Assembly: GCA_024529925.1 (NCBI GenBank)
Contig: JAFEUB010001428.1
Coordinates: 350,001-414,000, forward strand
Direction: 5' to 3'
From: Ophthalmolycus amberensis
Taxonomy: Eukaryota > Chordata > Actinopteri > Perciformes > Zoarcidae
DNA length: 64,000 bases
Below are positions 45,848 to 57,790 of the stretch, piece by piece. A model generated the notes under the pieces. That model had not been told where the DNA came from, searched no databases, and was given only the letters and a program-made list of their open reading frames with translations. How positions within the stretch are numbered: the stretch's first letter is position 1; the number at the start of each line of letters is the position of its first letter. The position numbers and the translations under genes were made by a program.

Positions 45848-48800
45848 AGCGGCTTCAGAGTTGGAGTCATTACTGTGACCTTTTTTTGCCCCTCAGTCTG
45901 CACTGAACACGGTCACAGCGTCTCTTGGAGGGACAAGACACACTTCGCAGTCAGCTGGATCAAGCTTGTTCATAATGATGAGCGACCGAGATCCCCAGGA
46001 GGTGAACACATGCTGCGTACGTGCTGCACTGATGCATATTTATTAACCGGGCTGTGTGGCCTCCACGAGGCGTTAGTGGGGCCTCCTGTATGTAAGCAAG
46101 TGTGTTTAGTTTACTTTGTTTCATGATAAAAAATAAGCGAATTCAAACGCTGGTCGACGGCACGAAGCCTGTTTGTTTAAGACGAGATAAGATCCGCCTT
46201 CTATTGAGCCCCCGAGGGGGAAACTCAGTTGTTGCAGCTGTACAGAAAGTACAGATGGAGAAGTGGAAAAATAGATAATAAGAGGGAGATACAACCATAC
46301 AAGAGCACTTTAAGAGCCTATATTTATTTATATAGGCTATAAAACTTAAAAACGTGAGTATTCCTAAGTACGTTTTGGGGTTATAAGAAGCATCTTTTAA
46401 TAATATCCTCGCGAACTAAAAGTCGCACTAAATATCCTCAATCTTACATCTCTAACAATTTCATTGTCAACAACGGTTTGTTTTAATTAAACTTCATTCA
46501 TATGCTTCCAAAGTATACTAAGTATTGTTAATATATTTCAAAGCTCTCAGGATTTTCCTTCATTTTCTTTTACAGCTCGGGTCACATTTGTGTAGTTTCG
46601 GCCTCCGGTCCTGTCGGTAGTGTCAACATTGAGCTCTGGGAACATGCTGATATTGCAAAAAGATGCTCAGACAGGTTAGACATTACTGAGTCTCCTGACA
46701 GTTTGCTGAACTCGTGCATCACAACAACTAAACCACTTCCCGTCGCCTCCTAGCTTCATCTTGATATAAAGTAGATACGAGCTGTGTTGAATGTTCGGGC
46801 GGATTACAGTCGCTGTGGTTTTGTGAGCTGCTCGCTTCGATCGTTTTTGATGAGGCTCCTTGCATTTTGTATTGTATGGACATGAACATAAATAATTCAG
46901 ACGTGGTTATCTGCGTGGAACACGGAGCGCTGAGCTCTCGGGCATGTTTGATGAGGCTTGATGTCAAAGGAGCGCTCGGATAATTCATCGTTTGTTTTAG
47001 TTTTATAGATCTATTGACTGCAAACAGGGAAACAAACCGAAGTGGTGCATCTGAGAAAGTAATGTAAAGTAGATGGCAGAAATGAGACTTCGAAGTGGGT
47101 TTCAGTTTCGTGGTCAAACCAAACTAAGACCAGCGTCTCAAAATCGCCAAAAGTTGAATATTTACAGCCGGCTTTTTCCTTAATTCAAGCCAACTACTGT
47201 CCACAGCATCACCACCATCTCCTCGTCAGCACAAACCCTCGAGGCTCTGTGTGATTTGGAAAATAATTTTCTCCGCTGTGGTTTTCTTGGTTGCTGGATT
47301 CTTCCTCCATCTCGTACCCCTATCTTCCTCTCTCGCTCTCTCTCTCCACAATGCATCAGCGGTGTCTCTCTCTCTGTCGTTGCAGAGGCTCACGGTGAGA
47401 AGCACAGCCTGCAGACGGCACAGAACCTCCTGCAGGAGGAGGTGGCTCGTGCCGAGGAGCATTCAGAGGTAAGAGAAACTAAAATCCTCTCTTTTCTTGT
47501 GAGAATCAGACACGGTCTTGCGTCACTTTGGCAGAGCACGGTTGTGGAGGATTCTTGAAAAGCCTGCAGTCAAGCTGACAGCCCACCCACTTCTGAGCAA
47601 TGTGATCTCGACGCATGTACGTACAGTGAGCTTCTGAGAGCTGCTGAACCCACTCCCACCACGGCAGCCTGCAGGAATCCCTCCACACGCTGCGTTGTGT
47701 TCTGACAGTCCTGCATTCAGATTCTACAGGTTTCAGGCTTTCTGATGATTTATCTCTGATTTATGCAATGGCGGACTCCACCACTGACAACGTCAACCAG
47801 TATATAAAGAGGAAACCGATGAGCTGAAATACATTTAACGGCTAGAATATGTAGAATAAATCCAAACACGGGTATTTAAACAGCTTAGAAACATCGCTGC
47901 AAGTGTAAACATTGTTCAGCTTTGATGCTAAACATTTATCTGGCAGCAGTGATTCACTTTGTGTCTCCCACCGGCTCAGCTGTCAATCAAACACACAAAG
48001 TCCCGCCCACTCAGAGCCTTGGAGGCTGAAGGAGCTTTTCTGATGTTTCTCCAAAGATCTTTTCTTTCATTCAGTATTGTAAAAATTCAATCCATTTGAA
48101 AATAACCCTCGATTAATAATGAAGGATTTTTGTGGTTCCACCTTATGTATGCACACTGTGTGCATTGCACTGTGTAAACACATGAAAGTAGACCTGAGGA
48201 AGGTCCTTGTTGGAATAAAACGGTTATCTTTGGTTTGCATTTCATACAAATTACCCTGCAGGTTTACAGTAGTTCTTAAGGATCACGATGCATTAACAAG
48301 TGGTCCTGTTTAAGTCCTGCATGTTGTCTTGGCCTCCATCAGGACCGCGAGGGATTCGCAGAAGAAGCCCACACTGCTGCTCCGGGCTCTGCACACCTCC
48401 CCCACCTCACCCGCCTCCGATCAATACCTCCGTGACTCATTATAGCCGCTGTCCCACTGATTGATTAAGCAACACCCAGCTCATGCCAAGCAGCCCCGCA
48501 CAGCCTCCGTACATTCGTTAAACAGACGATCGTATCAGTTCACTGGTCTGTTATCTTCGACTTTAGATTTTCTATATAAATACACTTTAAACTATCTAAG
48601 TGAGGCTCTGTAATTTGTCGACCTGATATCTCTCTCGTGTCTCTTCTTCTGTGACTATCTCCTCTGATCTCAGTCGTTTGAGATTCAGCCGTCAGAGGGT
48701 CGTTGCTTCAGTGAGAGAAAAACCCGTCTTTGGGTTTTTTTGTGACAAGAAATGCAGCCGTTTCCAATCCGAAACATCGATGAGAATTTACAAAGAAGTA

Positions 48801-51800
48801 ATCACAGCAGTGCCTCCGTGACCGTGAAAATCTGGAAGAGCATGTCCTCTTCCCACGGCCTCAAAAAAATAAAATCCCTGACTGTGAAGCCGGGTTCTTC
48901 TTCTTCTGATGCCTAAAGTCAAACAAGCGTCCTCGTTAGGAGGATTCCTCGTCAGGTACCAATCTGGTGAAGGAAACACAACCTCACCGTGTTGTCCTCG
49001 GGGCTCGTATTCAATCAATTCAAATGACCCTCCAACCTTTAAGCAGAGCTACAGCTGAGGAACACACACACACACACGCACACACACACACAACAAAGCG
49101 GTTTGTGTTTCAACTCGCCGCTTCGTTCTCTCTGCTGAAGCCGTCGGTTCGATGCTAAAAGGGAACTGATGTTGTCTGAGGACGGCACTGCTGCCAACGT
49201 GATGTTTTCTCTTATCGTGGTTTTTGTCGTGCACACACACACGCATGTAGAGAGAAAACTGGATATCTGGCTTCATAACACCGAGCGTCCAGAGTTTCTC
49301 CTCTTTCTTTCATCTGATAAAGAAAACCAGTTTTCTTTGTGTTTCTATCGTGTCAAAGATCAAGTAGCTGCTAATGAAGAGATTGTAAACTGTGAGAAAC
49401 TGTGGAGGAGCAGAAATATAGACAAACTGTAATTAGCTGTTAATAAGGAGACATTTCTGTCAGTCATAAAGTAAACTAAATGCTTCTTCTGTGCAAAATG
49501 ACCAAGTTTAACGACATTTTAATTTATGAATCAAAACAAAATCTAAAGTACCAAAGACAAACCGACTGGGACGACCGATCAATGTGGTATTTGTTCATTT
49601 GACACACTCGGCATAATCATTTCTCAATGAATCGCTTTGTCGACAAAATATCATAATATTGTGAGTAAATAACAAGAGGCGACGTATCAAAATATTCTCT
49701 TTGCTGTCGAGATAAATAAACGCTTAATGTTTGAGAAGAGAATGTTAATCAAACGATTAATCATTTTGTCAATTACTTTTCAAAAGCCAGTCGATTCACA
49801 GGATTATACTAAATATTTTAATGTTAATCAACGTCAAGACTCAGCTGTGGCTCTGTGCTTTATTAACAATTTATTTGACACACACACACACACATTAGAC
49901 GTAAAGCAGATTATCGTTTACACACACACTAAAATTAAATGAGCGTTTGCCTGTAACAGCTGTTGTATGTTGGTAATAAAGGCCAATAACATTCCCTGCA
50001 ACCTGAGGTTATTTAACAGCCTCCACACCAGATGGAGAAACTCTGTCTCAGTGGGGGAAGACGCAGTGGGAGGAGACTCAATAAACCAATCACACGGCAG
50101 GGCTGACCAGTGGACAGCGGCAGTGAAGGAGGCTGTGTGAGAATAACACTGAGGCTCTGATTTAGCCTTTCAAACAGTCCTAAGGTGCTAAATCCTAAAT
50201 TGCGAGCATGTCTTTGATTGAAGGAGTGTCTCCTACGGCTCTCAACATGGCGGCGGCGGCTGAGCCTGCTACGTAAACAAAGTGGAGAGGGAGAGATGGA
50301 GAAGAGGAAATAGTGGTTTGTTGCTGTGTCAATGCTCTGAATTTAGGTTTTAACAAAACAAATCTGGTGATAATCTATATTTTTCTCAAATCTCTCCTAA
50401 TAAACAGTGGTCTGTGTATCTAAAGCCTCGTTTATGCCAAAGAGCTCCATTGTTGTGCAAAACAAACGAGAAAAAAAAACTCATGAAAGAGCCGTAACGT
50501 TGCTCTGCGTGACACGTTGGCTGTAGTTTATTTAGACTTAATCCCACAAACACCATCCTGCTGCCATAAATGTGTAATAATCCGCTGCTAAAAATAGTCC
50601 CTAACATGATTTGCTAAAAAACAAACACAGCGGGCAGCTGTTTGAGCCTTTTGTAAAACTAAAAAGAAACTGAATATTAGTGACCTGTTTCATAGGGAGG
50701 TCAGACGGTATAAAGAGACGGACTAACACGCCTTTTGATGAGGTTTTTATCCTTTAAGTCGCAGTGCACTTTTCTAGATATCAGGATCTTTAAACTACTC
50801 TTTGTATTTGACTTCGTGAACCATCTTTCAGTTGGACAGCAGGTCAGTCTGTGCACTCGAGGAGAAACCCGGTTACACGGGACATGGAGACATTTAGACC
50901 AGAAACAACGGATCAGTCCATCGACTGAAAAATCAGCAGCAACATCTATTATAATCAATGAATCATTTAGGATGTTTCTTCAGATTAAAGACATGAAAAG
51001 AAGACATTCTCATTATTAAGCCACAAACACAGTTTTATTTACACAGTGAGACGAGATGATGAAACAGCGTTTCCTCACAGTATCAGTGGGTCTGACTTAG
51101 AAATAATAAAGCCGGAAACCGTCAAATTTGGAGCTTTGTGTCTGTTTCACCTTTGGTCTGACTTTGCATGAAATTATCCCAAATCCATCCCTCCACACAG
51201 ACACTTCACCTGAACCAAGTCTTTTTCATACGCAACCATGAAATGTGTTTCTCTAATCCCTTCCCCCGATTACGTAAAACCTCATTTACATGACGGCAGA
51301 AAACCAACAGTATCTTTACTGTTGAAGTGCACACAAACACACAACGCTCAATATCTTCTCTCCCACAATGTGAAATAAAACCTTTATTTTCAGTCCCAAG
51401 GCCTGTGAAGCTCATTCAGAATTGGCTTTTAATCGTTCTCTGTGGTCGGTGCAGTGATTACGTCACAAATATAACTTCTGTCCTCGTTCAGAAGAAGCTC
51501 CTCACATCCTGGGAACACACACAGACGGATCTGCGAGGCTTTCAGGCGTCGCCAAAAGTAACAGTTGCATCACATTTAGTCAGCGGTGTAAAATGTACTT
51601 ACAGTGAAACATTACAGCCGACACACTGTGCCAGAGTTCACGGGTAAATGAGATCCTCTTCATCCTTAGAGGAGTTTGTTTAAACGCCCCCCTCCTCCCT
51701 TTGTGTGCTGCTGTGGGTTTATTTGTCTGCGCCTCGCTTCACAGGAGCTGCTGGAGAAGTTCATGGAGGGAAACGTGAGCCTGGACGAGTTCCTGGACTC

Positions 51801-52305
51801 CTTCCAAAGCTCCAGGAAGACGTACCACGTCCGGCGGGCTCAGGCGGAGAAGATGCAGGACGCCGCACGGGCCAAGCGGCCGCCGAGCAAAGCCAAGAAG
51901 ACGGCAATGACGACGACGTCGGCGGCGGAGAGCAAAGAGGTGAAGAAGGACTCGGAGCAGCCTCAGGAGCCTCAGAGGCCCAACGGCTTCGTAGCCCAGG
52001 GACCCCTCAGGGTGTTCCAGGTCCGCTACGGCCTCACGCCCGCCATCCTCCTCCCACATTACCCCGTCTCTCCCCCCGCCTCGGCTCCGAGCCACCAAAG
52101 TAGCACCCCGCCGCCCGAGCCCCAGCTGGGTCATCGGGCCCATATCCTCGGCACCGGCAACCCGCTGCCGGGACACGGCCACCAGCCGGTCGGCCTCAGG
52201 GTCATCGGACAGTTACCGGGCGGCTGGGCGGCTCACGGGCGGCCGGTGAGAGTGCAGCAGCTTTACAGGCCGAACCCTCAACAGCCCGAACCGCCGTACC
52301 GATAA
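32450..52305 (+). CDS. vps37d: VPS37D, ESCRT-I complex subunit; complete, 4 exons
   Basis: VPS37 proteins are the Mod(r)-domain subunits of ESCRT-I (with TSG101, VPS28 and MVB12/UBAP1), which sorts ubiquitinated cargo into multivesicular bodies. Exons 32450-32572 (phase 0), 36689-36860 (ends phase 1), 47386-47468 and 51745-52305 join to 312 residues plus stop, all with GT-AG sites. The Mod(r) helical domain runs from about residue 17 (STCELRELLQNDDKMDQILRL) through NRSLAEDSLARRPRL and KYRELSNLA to FMEGNVSLDEFLDSFQ and HVRRAQAEKMQD near residue 165. The rest is a basic then Pro-rich tail ending PEPPYR; remembered human VPS37D ends PEPPHR, which separates it from VPS37B and VPS37C. It is about 60 residues longer than human VPS37D (251), mainly in the tail. 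ATG at 32450 has A at -3; an in-frame ATG follows at codon 4. Exon 4 is GC-rich, producing antisense and frame-shifted shadow frames. Confidence 0.93.
34813..34922 (+). repeat. Perfect 55-bp tandem duplication
   Basis: Two consecutive copies starting at 34813 and 34868 are identical over the full 55 bp, beginning AGCGGTGCGTCCGTGTG and including CTCGCTGGGGAACG; the first seven bases recur again at 34923. Lack of divergence indicates a recent event. It is in vps37d intron 1. Confidence 0.95.
35315..35358 (+). repeat. Poly-C (28) followed by (CCA)n
   Basis: Twenty-eight consecutive C at 35315-35342, then ACC units to 35358. In vps37d intron 1. Confidence 0.95.
38110..38510 (+). repeat. Common percomorph dispersed repeat, about 400 bp
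   Basis: Recognised by the order GCATTCTCTCTAGTGACCAC, GTTGTATAGAAGTCTATGAG, AATGACTCTACTTCTC, TTATTACCTCAGTAAACATG, CAGACCATAAAGC, GGGCGGGGCTAC, TGATTGACAGGTC and ATATGGTCACTTCC. I have seen this arrangement often in spiny-rayed fish sequence but cannot assign a family name. In vps37d intron 2. Confidence 0.6.
45250..45357 (+). repeat. 42-44-bp tandem repeat, about 2.5 copies
   Basis: Units begin GTGAACAGTACAGCGAT at 45250, 45292 (GTGAACGG) and 45336. The second has two extra bases. In vps37d intron 2. Confidence 0.9.
45465..45480 (+). repeat. Poly-C tract (16)
   Basis: Uninterrupted C run in vps37d intron 2. Confidence 0.95.
45812..45847 (+). repeat. Poly-C tract (36), the longest homopolymer in the window
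   Basis: Thirty-six consecutive C in vps37d intron 2, 330 bp after the preceding poly-C tract. It encodes a proline run in one frame, which creates a spurious open frame around it. Confidence 0.95.
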
Positions 52306-52312
52306 GCTCCAT

Positions 52313-52366
52313 GAGGAGGAGGAGGAGGAGGAGGAGGAGGAGGAGGAGGAGGAGGAGGAGGGAGGA
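52313..52366 (+). repeat. (GGA)n microsatellite in the vps37d 3' UTR
   Basis: About 17 GGA units with one interruption near the end, starting eight bases after the vps37d stop codon. As it lies outside the coding frame it adds no residues. The RNA would be purine-only and guanine-rich. Confidence 0.9.
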
Positions 52367-53234
52367 TGAAGAGCCGGTTTGACAGGTCCTCTGAGACATG
52401 GAACCAAACAGTGGCTGTCACGATCACGTAAGCTAAGACTGATCCAGAGACAGGCAGCACCGCAGACGTCCGTCTCTGTCCTCCATCCATGACACACACA
52501 CACACACACACACATACATAACCAGAGCAGAGGCGGCGGGTGACTAGGACTCGGAGGAAGGACTAGGGATGGGCTCCGATAGTCATTAATAACGATTCTC
52601 TAATCAAAACCTCCTCATTTGGGCTTTTTGGGTTAAAATGAAGACATTAACGCTCATGCTTCTGTCCGACCGCCACAGTCTGAATGTGCACTAGCTAATC
52701 GAAACGCAGCATGAATGTGCATTAATTAAAGGGATTTAATTTATCAAAACTTCAAGATTTCTTGCATTTCATCAAAAGAAATTTATTCATGCATTTATTA
52801 TGCATCATTTAATACAAAAAAGTGGAATTTCGGCCAGGAAACGTATAGATACGAGATATGAGGGTTGGTATAAATAATCTCTCATGATGGGAGATTTAGG
52901 AACGCAAAATAGATTTTCCTTTTTTTCCCACAAAGTCTCAAAGAAAAGTCGTCTGTCTGTTAAAACTGAGCTCAATATAATTTAAGTTAAAGTTGTTTCA
53001 GGTTAACATTCGTAGAGCCGAACCTTTGTTCTAATGACCATGTTCTCGACGTGTAAAAGGTTCTGCAGGTTCTACTAAAAAGTAAATCACTTTTAAAAGT
53101 TTAACAGTAAACCTGACATTTGATAAACAATTTAAAATTATTCAGATTTGAGAATCGGACTCAACACAATGCTATCGAGCCCCATCTCTAGCCAGGATGT
53201 GAACGTTTTTATTCTTATTTTTTCATTTGTTTTG

Positions 53235-53238
<4 letters not shown>

Positions 53239-53290
<52 letters not shown>
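53239..53290 (+). repeat. (TA)n microsatellite
   Basis: About 26 uninterrupted TA steps in the predicted vps37d 3' UTR. Other TA arrays: about 551-600, 9697-9732 and 38541-38566. Confidence 0.95.
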
Positions 53291-53296
<6 letters not shown>

Positions 53297-53402
53297 CACA
53301 GAATGTGAAGCACAAGGTTGTGAAGCACATCTTCAGTCCAAACAAAACAAAAAGGATCTCATTGTGAGGCCAGAGGAGTCATCAAAGGGAACCACAGGCG
53401 TC

Positions 53403-53408
53403 AATAAA
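53403..53408 (+). promoter_or_regulatory. vps37d: Polyadenylation signal AATAAA, vps37d
   Basis: Canonical hexamer followed directly by GTGGTGTTTT, a good downstream GU-rich element. It implies a 3' UTR of about 1.1 kb that would include the (GGA)n, a CA tract at 52493-52513 and the long TA tract at 53239-53290. A second cluster of hexamers at about 58739 is an unlikely distal alternative. Confidence 0.55.
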
Positions 53409-54891
53409 GTGGTGTTTTAATATAAACTCTCATTGTTTTTCATCCATCACACGTGGAAACATTCCCAAGATCATGAGTTTAAACAAAGACAAAACAGTGT
53501 ATTTATTAATAACTCCCAGACCATAACCTGTCGATGTACAGAAGAAAAGCCGTCTGCCTTCTTGTGCAATTTCATGAACAGTGTCGGAGCTCACACCATT
53601 TATTTATTCATGTAAATCCTATTTTAAATGGCTGACTTCAAAGCTTCTTGTTTACCGTCGCTAAATGAAGAGCTGCTCCTCTCTTTTCAAGGCAGCCAGT
53701 GTTTTACCCCCCCCCCCCCCCCCCCTCTGAAGAATTTAATCTCTATGAGAATGCCGGCGCTGCAAAAGCCCCACAGTCCGATGAACACGAGGAGGTTTAG
53801 GAGGTGTTATCATCCAACCTTCAGCATTTAAAGGGAAAAAGCTCCGCATTGTAGTTGTTGATGGTTCTGCTGCTTGAACAAACATTTGAGTTTTTCTCAT
53901 TCATAACTCATTTAAGTGCATCATTATGACAAAATACATGAAAATGCCTTTTGCACGCCGGTGCCCAGTTCCATTAAACATCTTTTAAAGATCCATATTC
54001 TGGGAAAAAGAGTGAAGGAAATATTCTGAAATGCATTTCAAGACTGTTCTGGTTCTGTCTTTTGTTTTTTGGCCATCGTTCATATCTAACACAAACTGCT
54101 GAGATCTGTGAATGAAGCGACGTCGCTAAAAACAAGTGCAAAGAGAAGCAACATTTCTGAGTAATGTTGTTTTTTTTAGCTCCGCATTTCTGAATGGAGG
54201 TAAAAACTGGTTATCCTTTGATCGCTAACAGCAAAATGTTTAATGAACTGAAGCTGCTATGAAAGACGAGGTTTGATCTATGAAATATGAGGAGGCTTCA
54301 CACGTTACCTTTAAACTAAGTCGATCTTCTCATCTTAACGTCATTGGAAGCGAATAAGCGTTGAACAGAACAACTGTGCTTCTGTCTTCAGGACTTGAAC
54401 TTGATGTAACTGGGCGCTGGCTCCAGCCAAACATGCAGTTCTGTGTCCACTCAGGAAAAAGAAACGCAGTGCTGCTTCTTCACCTGTAGCACAGATGGAC
54501 TCGGTGGATCTCAAGTCCCCCCCCCCCCCCCCCCCCATCCTCTAGTCATAACCACAGTGACACCACATCACCTCATTCCCTTGTTGCAGTGAGATTTGAC
54601 CGGATGAAGGTCTGATCCTGAGAGAGTCTGAAACAAACAAACATAAAACAAACCTGGGATTTAAAGTCAGGCCGGACGATTCATGTGTTGTTGTTTTTTT
54701 AAAATATCCTCAAAATGTAAAGTGGTTGTTTCTGCGACTGAGAGTCTTGTTTGTCCGCTCTTATTATATTGTGCGTCTCTTTTTTACAATCTAAGGATTT
54801 ATCCCAGCAGCCTTTGGGGGAAAGAAAAAAAAGCAGTAATGACATAGATAAATAAAAAAGTAAAATAAAATGCTGCCACTCAATGAGCCAA

Positions 54892-54916
54892 CCCCCCCCC
54901 CCCCCCCCCCCCCCCC
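54892..54916 (+). repeat. Poly-C tract (25), with similar tracts at 53707-53725 and 54517-54536
   Basis: Three poly-C runs of 19, 20 and 25 lie within 1.2 kb downstream of vps37d, all on the same strand. Confidence 0.95.
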
Positions 54917-57649
54917 GAAACATCTTGAGATGATCTGCACATCTGCAGTGTCTGAGATGAAGGAAGCCGCTCCAGGCGTTTCCTACCAGATGATTGGAAG
55001 CGATGTCGAAGCCGTTCAGCGGCGCAGTGAGCGGAGACGAGCTCATAATATCCAAGTCCAGTCGTTTCCCGTCGGCGGCTCCTCGTGTGTTCGGCAGCTG
55101 TGGTTCCAGTACGTGTGACTGGACGCATGCTGGGAAATGTCAACTGGTGGGAAATTCTGATCTTTGACCTCGTTATACAAAAATAACAAAGCCAACGTGC
55201 CCTGCGTGGCATTTGAATGTCATATAATAAGTGGATTATTGGTGTTTGACAGTCGGAGGCCTCGTGTATAAACTGTTTATGGATTTACAGCAAAAAATAT
55301 ATGAATGAGACGGTTAAAATTCATCGTTAGTTCATGTTAAAGAGCAACACGGACAAAATACACAAAGACTACAAGTGCTGGGATGCAACTAAAGTACTGT
55401 ACTTAAGTAGAAATTCTGGGAACATTTTAATACCTTAACTCTTCCTACTTTAGGTATATTTAGCTGTTAATAGTAGAATATCTGGATGTCGAGGAACAGG
55501 AAATGCTCATTCTTCTTGCTGTGTACAGTTGGTATGTTTACACCAAACCAAAGGACGGCTGTGATCTTGAATACACTCACTTAGAGACTAGCATCATAAA
55601 ACCTCTGGAGACGGCGTTATTACTGAATAAGACTCGACCACAAAGAGCTGTGACGGATACTTTCCGGAGCCAAAATAATTTCTGCTGAACGATCGTAAGA
55701 CTCATGTTTTCCAGCCGGCTTTAAACCAAAAAAAGGCCCCAATAAAAGCTTTGGAGTCTCATCGTTAACGATGGAAATGTTTCAGTCCGCTGATATAGTG
55801 AAGCCTGTCGGCTGCAACATCCAAACGTAACGCTCAAATAAAACTATTTGATGTCGGTTAAGAACTGCAAGTTAATATTTCTGTGTTTTAGCTCCGTTCT
55901 CACTGTGAGTCAGAGGAAGCGTCACAATCAGTTAAGTAGGTTACAAATACACAGGAGAAGTCAGATATACCTCAGAGCTGAGCAGAGGAACCGGCAGCAG
56001 CATCAAAAAGATGAATACAATAAATAAGTGACTGCAAAGTGGTTTAGAAGTGGTTCCCAACGTGTGGGTCGGGTCTCCACAAAGAGGCCACAGGATAGAT
56101 TTCAGGGCTCTAGAGATAATTAACCAACGTTTCCTCTTTCAACGTTTCGTATGATATCAGTTTCCTTTTTTGTTGAAAAAAGCTAACGATTTTGGACGTA
56201 GTGGGCAGAAACAGGCCTCCAAACAAATGCAGATGTTTTCTGCACATCTGCTGAATTAGTAAATGAGCAACTGTCGTCTTAACATGTTCATAATTTTAAC
56301 TTTATAAGTAGATAATATGTTAGTGCTGTGATCACAGCTTGTTGCTGCTGCCCCCAAGTGGCCAACAAGAGGGTTTTACTTCACTACACTAAGAAAGAAA
56401 CTCGTAAAATAGACTCATCACTAACAGAGGAGAAGAAATCATATTGAACCAATAATTCCTTTTAAGCTATAGAGACTCCATATCGCATTAGTTCAGATTC
56501 AAAGAGGCAATAAATGTTTGATAGGGTGAATAATAAAAGCACTTATCTTAATGGCAGCAGGTGTGTGACTGGAAGGTCACTGGTTTCACTGGTCCAGCTG
56601 GGAGGAAAAAAAACCATCTGTCCTCAAATGTGGGCAGAACAAAATACCTAAAAATGCTTCATACAGATTCATTTTGAACTGATTTGGGTTCAATAAGTCA
56701 TGTAATTTTGGGACAAAGTTATGATTGATTAGTGATGTAAGAATACATTTTATTAAGTTAACATACCGCTCTGGTATATTCCTACGGGACATTGTGACTC
56801 CGGTCTTTGTGATGCAGCTGAGTCCCAATCATGCTAAAATATTCATATCGAGTACATTAGTCCAGCTTCTCTCTCCGTATGGATGAGGAGCCGCTGAACC
56901 GTAAACGTGATGAATATTTTCGCTGGCAGCGGACCCGCTGGTCGACCGTCTGAACATCTGATTTACTGAAACACAACAAATGTGTGTTTGTGTCGAATCT
57001 GTTCAGCTGAAACATTATTTCTGGAACAATAGCTTGAAAAGATTGTGCAACGTTTCCTTCACTCACAGCCACCGAAGCAGAAACAGCTGCTTCACTCACT
57101 TCAGTCCATGCGGAAGAATAACAAATACTCTAAGTCAAAAGATCCTGCATTCAAAATGTAATTTAAGTCAAAATATGTAAGCATTCCCAACAAAATGTAG
57201 TATCAAAAGTACTCATAATGCAGAGTGGCTGCTGTCATTACTGTTATTTCATTGGATCATGATTGATGTATTAATATAAAAGCGGCACTTTAATGTTGCT
57301 GTTGCTGAAAGTGGAGCTAACTGGCAGCTATTTGCAAACACGTTAGCCGTAACGTTAAAGGGCGCCAACATGTCAGTACTGTGTGTCTTTGAGCTGGTTT
57401 TGGGGGGTTTCTGCCCTTAATCAGCCAACAAAATGTCTCCACATTACTCCGACAACATGCAGTCAAAAATGAAATGAGAAGATAAGAGCTGCTTTGAACA
57501 GACGCCCTTCAGTCTTATTGGGAAATGGAGGCGGTGTGAGTGTTGGGAAAATGAAAGCCCAGCGGTAATTACACACCAGAAATAGGTCCCAGATGAAACG
57601 TAGCTCCATTAGCTCCACTGATTAATTAATTAATCATTTAAAGTTAATA

Positions 57650-57790
57650 AAGGCAGCAGAGTTGCTCAGTGGTTAGCACTGTTACCTCCCAGCAGGTCCT
57701 ATAATAGTCCTTTCTTACTACGGTTCGTCCCTCCGTCCAAAACTTACCGGGGATTTTAAATTGCCTGCAGTTTTGTGTGCATTCTTTCAT
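57650..57790 (+). mobile_element. tRNA-derived SINE-like relict
   Basis: GTTGCTCAGTGGTTAGCACTG with ACCTCCCAGCA resembles the tRNA-like head of a widespread fish SINE, and GGGGATTTTAAATTGCC resembles its downstream part. The B-box and central region are missing or degraded, so this is not a functional tRNA gene. Confidence 0.45.

Noticed and set aside
45509..46126. 205-residue open frame with a proline run
   Set aside because: It spans the 36-bp poly-C tract inside vps37d intron 2, has no recognisable domain, and its openness is due to the homopolymer.
51705..52182. Long frames overlapping vps37d exon 4 in a second plus frame and on the minus strand
   Set aside because: GC-rich shadows of the real exon, which continues the Mod(r) domain in its own frame with a consistent splice phase.
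57655..57720. Possible tRNA gene
   Set aside because: A-box-like sequence only; no B box, no cloverleaf; better explained as a degraded SINE.
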